Part shown: positions 1 through 8,849 of the stretch, piece after piece
How the letters are laid out: every line of letters starts with the position of its first letter
Numbering within the stretch: the stretch's first letter is position 1
Source: Polynucleobacter sp. UK-Kesae-W10
GTDB lineage: Bacteria; Pseudomonadota; Gammaproteobacteria; Burkholderiales; Burkholderiaceae
Length of the DNA: 64,000 nt
Direction of reading: 5' to 3'
Assembly (NCBI RefSeq): GCF_018881575.1
Contig: NZ_JACVQB010000001.1
Location: 420,986 to 484,985, forward strand
The notes under the pieces: generated by a model
What the model was told of the DNA's origin: nothing
The model's database searches: none
What the model saw: the letters and a program-made list of their open reading frames with translations, nothing else
Position numbers and translations under genes: made by a program

Positions 1-939
1 AAAGTGTTGAATGCATTCCAGCGCCAAGTCTGCTTCACGCTTTGCGGCTGTTTGGGTGTATTCCAAGGCGCCAGAGCTTTGAACGGCTGCCAGAATTTGT
101 GCAAAGACATCATCTGGTAAATCTTGATTTTGTTCAATGGCGGCGCGCACTAACAGGCGCTCTTCATTGCTACCATTTTCTAGGAGATAGATCAGTGGCA
201 AGGTTGGCTTGCCCTCGCGCAAATCATCGCCTGCATTCTTGCCCATCTGAGCAGCGTTTGCGGTGTAGTCCAATAAGTCATCCATGAGTTGGAATGCAGT
301 TCCAATATGACGTCCAAAGGCGGCTGCTTGCTCGCGTTGTGCTGCTGATGCATTGGCAAGAATTGCGCCTAGTTCTGTAGATGCTTCAAACAGTTTGGCG
401 GTTTTATAGCGAATCACCTGCAGATAGCTTGCTTCATCTACTTCTGGGTCATTCATATTGAGCAGTTGCAGCACTTCACCTTCAGCAATGGTATTAGTGG
501 CATCCGAGAGAATTTGCATGACCCGCAGATCATTGGGGCCGACCATCATCTGGAATGCTCGGGAATAGAGAAAATCGCCAACTAAAACACTGGCAGCGTT
601 GCCAAAAGCAGCATTAGCAGTCTCCCGCCCCCTTCTGAGGGTGGATTCATCGACCACGTCATCATGTAAGAGGGTGGCGGTATGGATAAATTCCACAACC
701 GCAGCCATTTCTAGGGCGTGTGGGGTAGCTTGGCCCTTGGCTAGGGCCTTGGCAACCAACATCAATAAGGCCGGTCTGACCCGTTTTCCACCCGCCTGGA
801 TGATGTAACTGGAGATTTGGTCAATTAAGGCAACTTTTGAGGCTAATCGCAGGCGTATCACCTCATCTAAGCCCTTGAAATCTAAGGCGATCGGGGCCAG
901 AATCTGGCTTAATTCATTGATTTTGACAGTGCTCGTCAT
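1..939 (-). CDS. ispB: Polyprenyl (octaprenyl) diphosphate synthase, 3' end outside window
   Basis: Trans-isoprenyl diphosphate synthase that elongates farnesyl diphosphate to the long side chain of ubiquinone. Translating the minus strand from the ATG at 939 gives 313 uninterrupted codons that run off the left edge. The substrate-binding GGKRVRP stretch, the first Asp-rich motif (LLHDDVVDES) and the second (LMDDLLDY) are all present, so only the last few residues are missing. The gene is divergent from rplU, as is common in proteobacteria. The rplU promoter lies inside its first codons. Octaprenyl chain length is inferred from the family. Confidence 0.93.
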   Translation of the reverse strand, partial: MTSTVKINELSQILAPIALDFKGLDEVIRLRLASKVALIDQISSYIIQAGGKRVRPALLMLVAKALAKGQATPHALEMAAVVEFIHTATLLHDDVVDESTLRRGRETANAAFGNAASVLVGDFLYSRAFQMMVGPNDLRVMQILSDATNTIAEGEVLQLLNMNDPEVDEASYLQVIRYKTAKLFEASTELGAILANASAAQREQAAAFGRHIGTAFQLMDDLLDYTANAAQMGKNAGDDLREGKPTLPLIYLLENGSNEERLLVRAAIEQNQDLPDDVFAQILAAVQSSGALEYTQTAAKREADLALECIQHF

Positions 940-951
940 GCAAGATATAAT
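923..951 (+). promoter_or_regulatory. Consensus sigma-70 promoter for rplU-rpmA
   Basis: A perfect TTGACA at 923-928 is separated by exactly 17 bases from a perfect TATAAT at 946-951. Transcription would start near 958 and read into rplU. The -35 element lies inside the first codons of the divergent ispB. Both hexamers match consensus exactly, which fits a highly expressed ribosomal protein operon. Confidence 0.85.
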
Positions 952-960
952 AATGGGCTT

Positions 961-983
961 AGCTTATCCAGGGTGGATTAGCT
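961..983 (+). promoter_or_regulatory. Hairpin in the rplU 5' leader
   Basis: The arms AGCTTATCCA (961-970) and TGGATTAGCT (974-983) pair at 9 of 10 positions around a 3-base GGG loop. The hairpin would sit at the very 5' end of the rplU mRNA. It could be a leader regulated by a ribosomal protein or a stabilising 5' stem; neither role is shown by the sequence. Confidence 0.4.
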
Positions 984-1014
984 TAAATGTAGATATTAAT
1001 TGAGGTTTCAAACC

Positions 1015-1326
1015 ATGTACGCGGTCATAAAAACCGGTGGCAAACAGTATAAAGTTGCTGCAGGCGAAAAATTGAAAATAGAACAGATACCAGCGGAAAT
1101 CGGCAGCGAAATCACTCTTGACCAAGTCCTCGCCGTTGGCGAAGGCGCTTCACTGAAATTAGGTGATCCATTGGTTAATGGTGCAGCTGTGATGGCCACT
1201 GTCGTCTCCCAAGGACGTCACGATAAAGTGACAATCTTTAAGATGCGCCGTCGCAAGCATTATCAAAAGCACCAAGGCCATCGTCAGAATTTCACTGAAA
1301 TTTTGATCAACACGATTAAAGCCTAA
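1015..1326 (+). CDS. rplU: 50S ribosomal protein L21
   Basis: L21 binds 23S rRNA in the large ribosomal subunit. The 103-residue product starts [14 protein letters not shown] and contains the conserved [19 protein letters not shown]-binding stretch, the standard length and sequence for the family. The ATG at 1015 is preferred over an in-frame TTG at 1000 because it gives the canonical N-terminus and has GAGG nine bases upstream. It is followed 19 bases later by rpmA, with which it forms an operon driven by the consensus promoter at 923-951. Confidence 0.98.
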   Translation: MYAVIKTGGKQYKVAAGEKLKIEQIPAEIGSEITLDQVLAVGEGASLKLGDPLVNGAAVMATVVSQGRHDKVTIFKMRRRKHYQKHQGHRQNFTEILINTIKA

Positions 1327-1345
1327 TTCAGGGTAGGAGAAAGAT

Positions 1346-1606
1346 ATGGCACAGAAAAAAGGCGGCGGCTCAACACGAAATGGCCGCGACTCAGAATCGA
1401 AACGCTTAGGCGTTAAAGTATTCGGCGGCGAGCATATTAATGCTGGCAGCATCATTATTCGTCAACGTGGCACACGTGTTCATCCGGGCGCAAACGTTGG
1501 TATTGGTAAAGATCACACTTTGTTCGCCTTAATTGACGGCCAAGTGGAATTCGGCGTTAAGGGTGCTTTGAAGAAGGCCCAAGTTTCAGTCTTGCCTCGT
1601 TCATAA
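1346..1606 (+). CDS. rpmA: 50S ribosomal protein L27
   Basis: L27 reaches its N-terminus toward the peptidyl-transferase centre. The 86-residue product begins [16 protein letters not shown] and carries the conserved GVKVFGGE and IIRQRGT segments; there is no N-terminal extension of the type that is cleaved in Firmicutes. The SD-like sequence AGGAG lies just upstream. It is the second gene of the rplU operon and is followed by an intrinsic terminator at 1664-1689. Confidence 0.98.
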   Translation: MAQKKGGGSTRNGRDSESKRLGVKVFGGEHINAGSIIIRQRGTRVHPGANVGIGKDHTLFALIDGQVEFGVKGALKKAQVSVLPRS

Positions 1607-1663
1607 GGCGCCTGACTGAGACTCGTTTGATTCAGATTTATTCCGAATTTAACTCTTAGGAAC

Positions 1664-1689
1664 AGGCCTCGCTAAGCGAGGCCTTTTTT
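1664..1689 (+). terminator. Intrinsic terminator after rplU-rpmA
   Basis: The 9-bp perfect GC-rich stem AGGCCTCGC / GCGAGGCCT (1664-1672 and 1676-1684) has a TAA loop and is followed by T-rich sequence. It ends only four bases before the obg ATG at 1694. The only SD-like bases for obg (GAGG, 1678-1681) are inside the 3' arm of the stem. Confidence 0.88.
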
Positions 1690-1693
1690 ATTC

Positions 1694-2782
1694 ATGAAAT
1701 TTATAGACGAAGCACGCATTGAAGTCATAGCCGGCCAGGGTGGCGCCGGGAGCGCCTCTATGCGCCGTGAAAAGTTTATTGAATTTGGCGGACCGGATGG
1801 CGGCGATGGCGGCAAAGGCGGAAGTGTTTGGGCTACTGCTGATCGCAACATCAATACGCTGATTGATTACCGCTACGCAAAAACCCACACCGCAAAAAAT
1901 GGTGAGCCAGGTCGTGGTGCCGATTGCTATGGCCGCGCTGGTGACGATATCGAATTGCGAATGCCCGTGGGAACCATTATTTCTGACTACGAAACTGGTG
2001 AGCCTATTGCTGACCTTACTACCCATGGCGAGCGTCTTTGCTTGGCGCAAGGTGGTGTTGGTGGCTGGGGCAATATTCACTTTAAGAGCAGTACGAATCG
2101 TGCACCACGTCAAAAGACAAACGGTAAGCCTGGTGAGCGACGTAAATTAAAGTTGGAACTCAAGGTATTGGCTGATGTTGGTTTGCTGGGTATGCCCAAT
2201 GCAGGCAAATCCACCTTGATCACTGCAGTTTCCAATGCGCGTCCAAAGATTGCCGATTACCCATTTACTACCTTGCATCCGAATTTAGGTGTGGTGCGTG
2301 TGGGTAATGAGCGTAGCTTTGTGATTGCTGATATTCCAGGGCTAATCGAGGGTGCGGCTGAGGGCGCGGGTTTGGGTCATCGTTTCTTACGTCACTTACA
2401 GCGTACCGGCGTACTGTTGCATTTAGTCGATCTTGCTCCATTTGATGAGAATGTCGACCCTGTCGCAGAAGCAAATGCCATTGTGAATGAGTTGCGCAAA
2501 TACGATGAAGCCTTGGTAGAAAAGCCACGTTGGTTGGTTTTAAACAAGGTCGATATGATTCCGGAAGAGGATCGCAAAAAGGTTGTCGCTGACTTTGTAA
2601 AGCGGTTTAAGTGGAAAGGCCCTGTATTTGAAATTTCCGCTTTAACGGGACTCGGTTGCGATAAGCTTTGCTACTCACTTCAGGATTATTTAGATTCCGT
2701 ACGTCGTGATCGAGATGACGCTGAAGAGCGTGCTGCAGATCCGCGTTACCAAGATCAAGCTGAAGATAAAACCCCCGATTAA
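1694..2782 (+). CDS. obg: GTPase Obg/CgtA
   Basis: Essential GTPase that associates with the 50S subunit and takes part in ribosome maturation. In this 362-residue protein, residues 1-159 form the glycine-rich Obg fold ([12 protein letters not shown] near 32-43). The G domain follows, with G1 GMPNAGKST at 166-174, G3 DIPG at 213-216 and G4 NKVD at 284-287. There is a short acidic tail and no OCT domain, as in most proteobacteria. It lies downstream of rplU-rpmA, but a terminator separates them by four bases, so the start codon is unusually close to a strong hairpin. Confidence 0.96.
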   Translation: MKFIDEARIEVIAGQGGAGSASMRREKFIEFGGPDGGDGGKGGSVWATADRNINTLIDYRYAKTHTAKNGEPGRGADCYGRAGDDIELRMPVGTIISDYETGEPIADLTTHGERLCLAQGGVGGWGNIHFKSSTNRAPRQKTNGKPGERRKLKLELKVLADVGLLGMPNAGKSTLITAVSNARPKIADYPFTTLHPNLGVVRVGNERSFVIADIPGLIEGAAEGAGLGHRFLRHLQRTGVLLHLVDLAPFDENVDPVAEANAIVNELRKYDEALVEKPRWLVLNKVDMIPEEDRKKVVADFVKRFKWKGPVFEISALTGLGCDKLCYSLQDYLDSVRRDRDDAEERAADPRYQDQAEDKTPD

Positions 2783-2806
2783 AGTATCGATTGAGCGCCT
2801 CTTTTT

Positions 2807-3598
2807 ATGAGTCTTAAAAACACTAAACGGATCGTTGTCAAAGTAGGTTCTAGTCTGGTCACCAATAACGGTGAAGGCTTGGACCATGCTGCCATTGCGC
2901 TTTGGGCAGAGCAAATTGCGGATTTATTAAAGGCGGGCCATGAAGTATTGATGGTGAGCTCAGGCGCAATTGCTGAGGGTATGCAGCGATTGGGTTGGGC
3001 TAAGCGCCCCCAAGAAATTCATCAACTCCAAGCTGCCGCCGCAGTGGGGCAGATGGGCTTGGTTCAGGTATATGAAAGTTGTTTTGCGCGCTTTAATTTA
3101 CGCAGTGCCCAGATTTTGTTGACTAACGCAGACCTGGCGCACGCCGAGCGCAATGCTAATGCCAAAGCAACTTTAGATACTCTCTTGAAGTTGGGAGTTG
3201 TTCCCATCATCAATGAGAACGATACCGTGGTCACCGATGAGATTAAGTTTGGTGATAACGATAGCCTGGCCGCCTTAGTAACCAATTTGGTTCATGCGGA
3301 TTTACTCATTATCTTGACGGATCAAGGTGGATTATTCACTGCAGATCCTCGCAATAACCCAGATGCTACTTTGTTGACCCAGGCGGTAGCCGGTGATCCT
3401 GCCTTAGAAAAAATGGCCGGGGGAGCAGCTAGCGAGCTGAGCAAAGGCGGGATGTTGACTAAGGTGCTCGCTGCCAAAATTGCTGTGCAAACCGGGGCAT
3501 CTACGGTGATTGCTTCTGGACGTGAACCACAGGTTTTAACTCGCCTATTGGCAGGCGAAAAGATCGGTACTTGTTTAGTGCCGCCAGCGACCCATTAA
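2807..3598 (+). CDS. proB: Glutamate 5-kinase, kinase domain only
   Basis: Phosphorylates glutamate in the first step of proline synthesis; the next enzyme, proA, is at 45041. The 263 residues cover the whole amino-acid kinase fold: KVGSSLVT near the N-terminus, SSGAIAEG, the substrate loop [17 protein letters not shown] and LTDQGGL. The protein stops where the E. coli enzyme (367 residues) continues into a C-terminal PUA domain. No PUA-coding remnant lies between the stop and the convergent gene at 3617, so the domain is absent, not frameshifted. It is 24 bases after obg, likely the same transcript. Confidence 0.93.
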   Translation: MSLKNTKRIVVKVGSSLVTNNGEGLDHAAIALWAEQIADLLKAGHEVLMVSSGAIAEGMQRLGWAKRPQEIHQLQAAAAVGQMGLVQVYESCFARFNLRSAQILLTNADLAHAERNANAKATLDTLLKLGVVPIINENDTVVTDEIKFGDNDSLAALVTNLVHADLLIILTDQGGLFTADPRNNPDATLLTQAVAGDPALEKMAGGAASELSKGGMLTKVLAAKIAVQTGASTVIASGREPQVLTRLLAGEKIGTCLVPPATH

Positions 3599-3616
3599 AA
3601 CCGATAAGCCCCGACT

Positions 3617-4186
3617 TTAGTTGGCAATAATGCCAAATGAATTGCTAGGCTGACTACCGCCAGTAAAGGCATTCGGATTAAGAGACTTCAAAATCGTGTT
3701 GACGTCTTTTACTTGAGTATCAAAATTGCAAATTGCTCCTTGCGCTAAAGAGGCTTGGTAGCGGTTGGGAACATTGCTCTGAATTGTTTTCCAAGTAGAG
3801 AGAGGGTTTTCTCTCCAGGCGCTATTTTCAAGTGTTCCATAGAGTCTCCACTGAAATGAATCGCAACGAATACCCTCGTACTGCGCCTGTTGGCTGCCAT
3901 TGGGACTGGTAAGAACGACGATATAGCGCGTCACACCATCGGCGCCAATCAGAATGGAGTCTGTGTCAATTGCAAACTTAAAGACCGTGTGTTGTGATAC
4001 ATAGAAGGGTAGTAGCTTAGACGGATTGGGTGGATTGAGGGGCATTGTCGTTGTCCCTTCCTTAAACACCATTGGTGCAAATGGATCTAAGCCACTCTCT
4101 ATTGGGTCTCCTGCGCAAGCAAACAGCATGCCCGTCATTGCAGCGCAAATGGTGTAACGACGAAATTGATGCAGGTGTGAGTTCAT
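3617..4186 (-). CDS. CNP1-like family lipoprotein
   Basis: A 189-residue protein resembling the CNP1-like family that sits beside rppH in many betaproteobacteria; its function is unknown. The N-terminus has a hydrophobic signal with a lipobox-like LFAC (Cys near residue 24), so it is probably a lipoprotein. The body contains the family-like run SILIGADGVTRYIVVLTSP followed by YEGIRCDSFQWRLYG. Its start is one base after the rppH stop, so the two are probably translated together. The family assignment is from memory of conserved segments and context. Confidence 0.75.
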   Translation of the reverse strand: MNSHLHQFRRYTICAAMTGMLFACAGDPIESGLDPFAPMVFKEGTTTMPLNPPNPSKLLPFYVSQHTVFKFAIDTDSILIGADGVTRYIVVLTSPNGSQQAQYEGIRCDSFQWRLYGTLENSAWRENPLSTWKTIQSNVPNRYQASLAQGAICNFDTQVKDVNTILKSLNPNAFTGGSQPSNSFGIIAN

Positions 4187-4187
4187 A

Positions 4188-4787
4188 TTATTTTGGCTTA
4201 TCCGATTTGGAGGATTCTTTGGGGTTCTCTTCTGCTTTGGGGTAGAAAGATTGCAATAAATCTAGTGGAGAGCCCCAAGCGAGCTGTTGCATGCGCACTC
4301 CTTTGGATAGGTAGCGGGCAAGTTCAGACAATGCCAGTTGGTAAACCTCACGTTTAAATCCAATCACCGCATCCAATTGAATCCAGAAGGGTACCCAACG
4401 CCAGGCATCAAACTCGGGATGCTCAGTTGCCCTCAATTGAATATCGCTATCAAGACCAACCATACGCAGAAGAAACCAGATTTGTTTTTGGCCACGGTAT
4501 GCGGCCCGATGAACGCGGGTGGCGTGTTGCCGGCGTAAATATTCCTCAGGGACGTCGTAGCGAAGCCAGTCCCTGGTCCGTCCAATAATTTGGACATGTT
4601 CCGGCAGCAAGCCTACCTCTTCATGCAATTCGCGGTACATTGCCTGCTCAGGGCTTTCGCCATGAGCAATCCCACCCTGTGGGAACTGCCACGAATGCTG
4701 CCCAACGCGTTTTCCCCAGAAAACCTCGTTACGGCTGTTAAGGAGGACAATGCCGACATTGGGTCTATACCCTTCACGGTCAAGCAT
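4188..4787 (-). CDS. rppH: RNA pyrophosphohydrolase (Nudix)
   Basis: Removes pyrophosphate from mRNA 5' ends and so triggers decay. The 199-residue protein begins [17 protein letters not shown] and has a complete Nudix box: G38, E44, R52-E53, E56-E57 and G59. The [16 protein letters not shown] run just before it is typical of RppH/NudH. The C-terminal tail after about residue 160 is variable and charged. It is divergent from proS with 48 bases between the starts, and that gap holds a 13-bp palindrome. Confidence 0.95.
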   Translation of the reverse strand: MLDREGYRPNVGIVLLNSRNEVFWGKRVGQHSWQFPQGGIAHGESPEQAMYRELHEEVGLLPEHVQIIGRTRDWLRYDVPEEYLRRQHATRVHRAAYRGQKQIWFLLRMVGLDSDIQLRATEHPEFDAWRWVPFWIQLDAVIGFKREVYQLALSELARYLSKGVRMQQLAWGSPLDLLQSFYPKAEENPKESSKSDKPK

Positions 4788-4808
4788 GATCGTGCCCCAA
4801 ATCCTTTA

Positions 4809-4821
4809 AAATCAATGATTT
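4809..4821. promoter_or_regulatory. 13-bp palindrome in the rppH/proS divergent promoter region
   Basis: AAATCAATGATTT is a perfect inverted repeat (AAATCA / TGATTT) around a central A. It lies between the divergent starts of rppH and proS. The identical 13 bases form the core of a longer palindrome at 33830-33852. This could be an operator; the binding protein is unknown. Confidence 0.35.
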
Positions 4822-4835
4822 GATTATATCCATAC

Positions 4836-6578
4836 ATGAAAGCATCACAATCATTTCTCGCCACGCTCAAAGAAGCCCCCTCTGACGCAGAGGTGGTCTC
4901 GCACAAACTCATGGTGCGCGCTGGTTTAATCCGCAAGCTGAGTGCTGGTGTTTATAACTATTTGCCACTTGGTCTGAAGGTCATTCGCAAGGTGGAAAAC
5001 ATCATCCGCGAAGAAATGAGTCGTGCTGGCGCAATTGAGTTGTTGATGCCAATGATTCAGCCTGCCGAATTGTGGCAAGAAACCGGTCGTTGGGAAAAGA
5101 TGGGTCCTGAGTTGTTACGTATTAAGGATCGCCATGATCGCGACTTTTTAATTCAGCCAACCTCAGAAGAAGTCATTACCGATTTAGCTCGTAATGAAAT
5201 CAAGAGCTATAAACAATTGCCAGTCAATTTTTATCAAATTCAAACGAAGTTCCGTGATGAGCGTCGTCCGCGCTTTGGCATCATGCGTGGCCGCGAATTC
5301 AGCATGAAAGATGCGTACTCATTCGATCGTGATGCTGAAGGTCTGAAAAAGTCATACCAAATCATGTTTGATGCGTATACCCGTATCTTTAAGCGCATGG
5401 GACTGCAGTTCCGTGCAGTCACTGCTGATAATGGTGCTATTGGTGGCTCTGGCTCTCAGGAGTTTCATGTGATTGCCGATACCGGCGAAGATGCGATTGT
5501 GTATTGCCCCAGTTCCGATTACGCAGCGAATTTAGAGGCTGCCGAGTCCTTGGCCTTGATTGCCGCCCGTGCTGCTGCAAGCCAGACAATGGCTAAAGTT
5601 CCAACGCCAGATCAAACCAATTGTGCTGACGTTGCTAAGTTCCTCAACATTCCACTTGAAAAGACTGTGAAGTCCTTATTGTTTGCTGCCGACCAAGAAA
5701 ATGGACCAGCGAAACTCTTTATGTTGTTGGTACGTGGTGATCACGAATTGAATGAAGTGAAGGCAAGCAAGATACCCGGAATGGCGGAATCTCGTTTTGC
5801 AACTGAAGCAGAAATTAAACAAGCCTGTAATGCTCCCGCTGGTTATCTCGGGCCTGTAGGTGTTAGTGCTGATGTAACCGTGGTGGCCGATCGTACCGTT
5901 GCCAATATGTCTGATTTTGTCTGCGGCGCAAATGATGCTGGTCACCACCTGACTGGTGTTAATTGGGCGCGCGATTTACCTGAACCATTAGTAATGGATA
6001 TTCGTAATGCCGTCATCGGTGATCCTTCTCCTGATGGCAAGGGCGTAGTGGATATCTGTCGCGGAATTGAAGTGGGTCACGTATTTCAACTGGGTACTCG
6101 TTACTCAGAGGCAATGGGTTGTACGTACTTGGATCAACAGGGTAAAGCGCAGCCGATGGTGATGGGCTGTTATGGCATTGGTGTAACGCGCTTGCTTGGC
6201 GCTGCCATTGAACAAGGTCATGACGATAAAGGCATCATCTGGCCTATTTCGATGGCGCCGTTTGAGGTGGTCATCTGCCCAATGGGCTATGAAAAGTCAG
6301 AGGCAGTAAAGGCCGCATGCGATCAATTGCATGAGGAATTGCAAGCTGCTGGGATTGACGTCATTTTGGATGATCGCAATGAGCGTCCTGGTGCCATGTT
6401 TGCTGACTGGGAGTTGATTGGTGCGCCATTCCGTGTAGTGATCGGAGATCGCGGATTGGCAGATTCTCAAGTGGAGTTTAAGGGTCGTACTGATGCGGAG
6501 TCACAAAATATTCCGCTGGCGCAAATTAAAGACGCTGTGATCGCCGCCGTTCAGACAGCAAAGCGTTCAGTCAACTAA
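4836..6578 (+). CDS. proS: Prolyl-tRNA synthetase, bacterial type
   Basis: Class II synthetase charging tRNA-Pro. At 580 residues it has the bacterial-type layout: class II motif 1 near the N-terminus, motif 2 around [17 protein letters not shown], an inserted editing domain at about 220-400 that deacylates Ala-tRNA-Pro, motif 3 ([17 protein letters not shown]), and the C-terminal anticodon-binding domain. The N-terminal [20 protein letters not shown] matches the family start. It is divergent from rppH and convergent with ffh, whose stop is 16 bases away. Confidence 0.97.
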   Translation: MKASQSFLATLKEAPSDAEVVSHKLMVRAGLIRKLSAGVYNYLPLGLKVIRKVENIIREEMSRAGAIELLMPMIQPAELWQETGRWEKMGPELLRIKDRHDRDFLIQPTSEEVITDLARNEIKSYKQLPVNFYQIQTKFRDERRPRFGIMRGREFSMKDAYSFDRDAEGLKKSYQIMFDAYTRIFKRMGLQFRAVTADNGAIGGSGSQEFHVIADTGEDAIVYCPSSDYAANLEAAESLALIAARAAASQTMAKVPTPDQTNCADVAKFLNIPLEKTVKSLLFAADQENGPAKLFMLLVRGDHELNEVKASKIPGMAESRFATEAEIKQACNAPAGYLGPVGVSADVTVVADRTVANMSDFVCGANDAGHHLTGVNWARDLPEPLVMDIRNAVIGDPSPDGKGVVDICRGIEVGHVFQLGTRYSEAMGCTYLDQQGKAQPMVMGCYGIGVTRLLGAAIEQGHDDKGIIWPISMAPFEVVICPMGYEKSEAVKAACDQLHEELQAAGIDVILDDRNERPGAMFADWELIGAPFRVVIGDRGLADSQVEFKGRTDAESQNIPLAQIKDAVIAAVQTAKRSVN

Positions 6579-6594
6579 GTTTTTACCAACGGTT

Positions 6595-7977
6595 TTATTT
6601 TTTGAAGAGTCCGCCAATTCCTTTGGCGGCTCCTTTGGCGGCCATGGCGGCCATGGTACGCGCCATCTTTCCACCTTTGAATTGTTTCATCATGGTTTGC
6701 ATTTGCTCAAATTGAGCTAGCAAGCGATTGACCTCTTGTACCTCTACGCCTGCACCAGCGGCGATGCGTCGCTTGCGGCTAGCCTTTAGGAGTTCTGGCT
6801 TGCTGCGCTCACGCGGTGTCATGCTGTCAATAATGCCGCGCATACGTTTGGTTTGTTTATCGGCGTTACTCAAGTTTGCTTTGGATGCTGCTTGTGCAAC
6901 TTGACTAGGCAATTTATCCATTAAGCTGGCCATGCCACCCATCTTTTGCATTTGCATGAGCTGATCACGAAAATCTTCAAGATCAAACCCGCCCTTAGAA
7001 ATCTTGCTTGCTAATTTTTCTGCTTTTGCAACATCTACATGTTGTTGCGCTTGCTCTACTAAGGCAAGAATGTCGCCCATGCCCAGAATGCGGTTTGCCA
7101 TGCGCTCAGCATCGAAGGCCTCAAGGCCATCCATTTTTTCAGCAACGCCAATAAACTTCAGGGGCACCCCGGTTACCTGGCGAACAGAGAGTGCTGCGCC
7201 ACCACGGGAATCACCGTCTAACTTGGTAAGGATGACGCCAGTCAGCGGTAATGCTTCATGGAAGGCTTTGGCCGTGTTGACGGCATCCTGCCCGAGCATT
7301 GCATCCACCACAAACAGGGTCTCAATAGGATTGAGGCTGGCGTGCAAGGTTTTAATCTCTTGCATGAGTGCTTCATCAATGCCTAGACGTCCTGCGGTAT
7401 CGACCAGAACAACATCAAAATAATGACGACGTGCCCAATCTAGGGCCGCTACTGCAATGTCATTCGGCTTTTGATTGACATTACTCGGGAAAAATTCTGC
7501 GCCCACTTGTTTTGTCACAGTCTCTAACTGCTCAATAGCGGCAGGGCGATATACGTCACAAGAAACCGTCAGAACTTTCTTTTTCTTTTTCTCCTGCAAC
7601 CATTTAGCCAGTTTTCCGACAGAAGTAGTTTTACCTGCACCTTGTAGGCCCGCCATCAAAATCACTGCAGGCGGCTGTGTCGCCAGGTTGAGTTCGCCAC
7701 TTTGATTGGTGTCACCCATCATGACCTGGGCTAACTCGCGCTGCACCACGCCAACAAGTGCTTGGCCTGGGCTGAGGCTGCCGACAACCTCTTCGCCTAG
7801 CGCCTTAAACTTAATTTGTTCTAGTAAAGACTTGACTACTGGTAGGGCTACGTCAGCCTCCAAGAGCGCCAAGCGGATCTCGCGCAGCATCTCTGCGGTA
7901 TTGGCTTCCGTAAGGCGGGCTTGACCCCGCATTGTTTTAACAACACGAGATAGGCGGTCGGTGAGGTTTTCTAGCAT
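6595..7977 (-). CDS. ffh: Signal recognition particle protein Ffh
   Basis: SRP GTPase that, with 4.5S RNA, delivers inner-membrane proteins co-translationally. The 460-residue product has the N domain helices, the G domain with G1 GLQGAGKT at 110-117, DTAGRLGID and TKLDGDSRGG, and the methionine-rich M domain from about residue 300 (MQKMGGMASLMDK, MQTMMKQFKGGKM). A run of lysine codons lies just after the G1 helix. Only 20 bases separate its start from the divergent gene at 7998, so the two promoters must overlap coding sequence. Confidence 0.97.
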   Translation of the reverse strand: MLENLTDRLSRVVKTMRGQARLTEANTAEMLREIRLALLEADVALPVVKSLLEQIKFKALGEEVVGSLSPGQALVGVVQRELAQVMMGDTNQSGELNLATQPPAVILMAGLQGAGKTTSVGKLAKWLQEKKKKKVLTVSCDVYRPAAIEQLETVTKQVGAEFFPSNVNQKPNDIAVAALDWARRHYFDVVLVDTAGRLGIDEALMQEIKTLHASLNPIETLFVVDAMLGQDAVNTAKAFHEALPLTGVILTKLDGDSRGGAALSVRQVTGVPLKFIGVAEKMDGLEAFDAERMANRILGMGDILALVEQAQQHVDVAKAEKLASKISKGGFDLEDFRDQLMQMQKMGGMASLMDKLPSQVAQAASKANLSNADKQTKRMRGIIDSMTPRERSKPELLKASRKRRIAAGAGVEVQEVNRLLAQFEQMQTMMKQFKGGKMARTMAAMAAKGAAKGIGGLFKK

Positions 7978-7997
7978 TTATCGATTAGACTTTCCAG

Positions 7998-8846
7998 ATG
8001 GATATTTTAGGTCACTCAAGTTACGGATTACTTCCTCCCGCACTTTATTTGCTTCTTTTGCTCTTTTTGAGCGCGAGATCAAGGGGTGGCGTCGAGTCAC
8101 CAAGCTCCTCAGGCTTGATACAAATCTTCATTTTGCTGATTTTGGTGATTCATGGGGTTGATTTGCATGAGTCCGTCTTCACTCCCCAAGGCTTTGTATT
8201 TGGTTTTGCCCAAGATTTGTCTTTGATTGCTTGGGTTGGCTTAGCTTTTTATTGGTTTCAGTCTTGGTTTTTGCCAATTTCTAGTCTGCGTTGGCTTGCT
8301 GTCCTCTTTGCCTTGATCTGTTCTTTGTTGCCAAGTCTTTTTCCTGGCACATTGATTTCACCTAAAGCGGTATCGGATCCTTGGTTTAAGGGGCACTTTA
8401 TCGTCGCAACAATTGCTGTTGGCTTGCTGAGTCTGGCGGCGATGCATGCGATGTTGATGAGCGTACAAGACCGTGCACTGCACCGCCAGCTCGCTATTGT
8501 TCCTAATAGTCGCGTGGCTCACTGGTTAGAGGATTTGCCACCATTGATGACAATGGAAAGCCTGTTGTTTAATTTGCTCTATGTTGGTTTTGCGCTCCTG
8601 AGTCTGACCGTATTTTCCGGCTTGTTGTTTTCGCAAACTCTGTTTGGTAAGCCTTTGGTGTTTGATCATAAGACCATCTTTGCGCTGGTTTCTTGGTTTT
8701 TATTTGCTGGACTCTTATTGGCGCGTTGGCGCGTTGGCCTGCGTGGCCGTGCTGCAATTCGATGGGTGCTCAGTGCATACACTGCGCTGCTATTAGCCTA
8801 TGTTGGCAGCCGTTTTGTTTTAGAAGTCATTTTGCAGAGGGTATGA
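7998..8846 (+). CDS. Cytochrome c assembly-family inner-membrane protein (CcsA/YpjD-like)
   Basis: A 282-residue polytopic membrane protein with about eight hydrophobic segments and a short N-terminal segment starting MDILGHSSYGLLP. Conserved histidines in the loop DPWFKGHF and in DHKTIFAL match the CcsA/YpjD-type cytochrome c assembly family, members of which handle haem. In betaproteobacteria a copy of this family beside ffh is common. Whether it acts in cytochrome c maturation itself is not known. The stop is three bases before the TTG start of the AmpD fusion. Confidence 0.8.
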   Translation: MDILGHSSYGLLPPALYLLLLLFLSARSRGGVESPSSSGLIQIFILLILVIHGVDLHESVFTPQGFVFGFAQDLSLIAWVGLAFYWFQSWFLPISSLRWLAVLFALICSLLPSLFPGTLISPKAVSDPWFKGHFIVATIAVGLLSLAAMHAMLMSVQDRALHRQLAIVPNSRVAHWLEDLPPLMTMESLLFNLLYVGFALLSLTVFSGLLFSQTLFGKPLVFDHKTIFALVSWFLFAGLLLARWRVGLRGRAAIRWVLSAYTALLLAYVGSRFVLEVILQRV

Positions 8847-8849
8847 CCC

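Noticed and set aside
7004-7423. 139-codon frame antisense to ffh
   Set aside because: Ser/Arg/Ala-rich antisense shadow of a highly conserved gene with no own ribosome-binding site.
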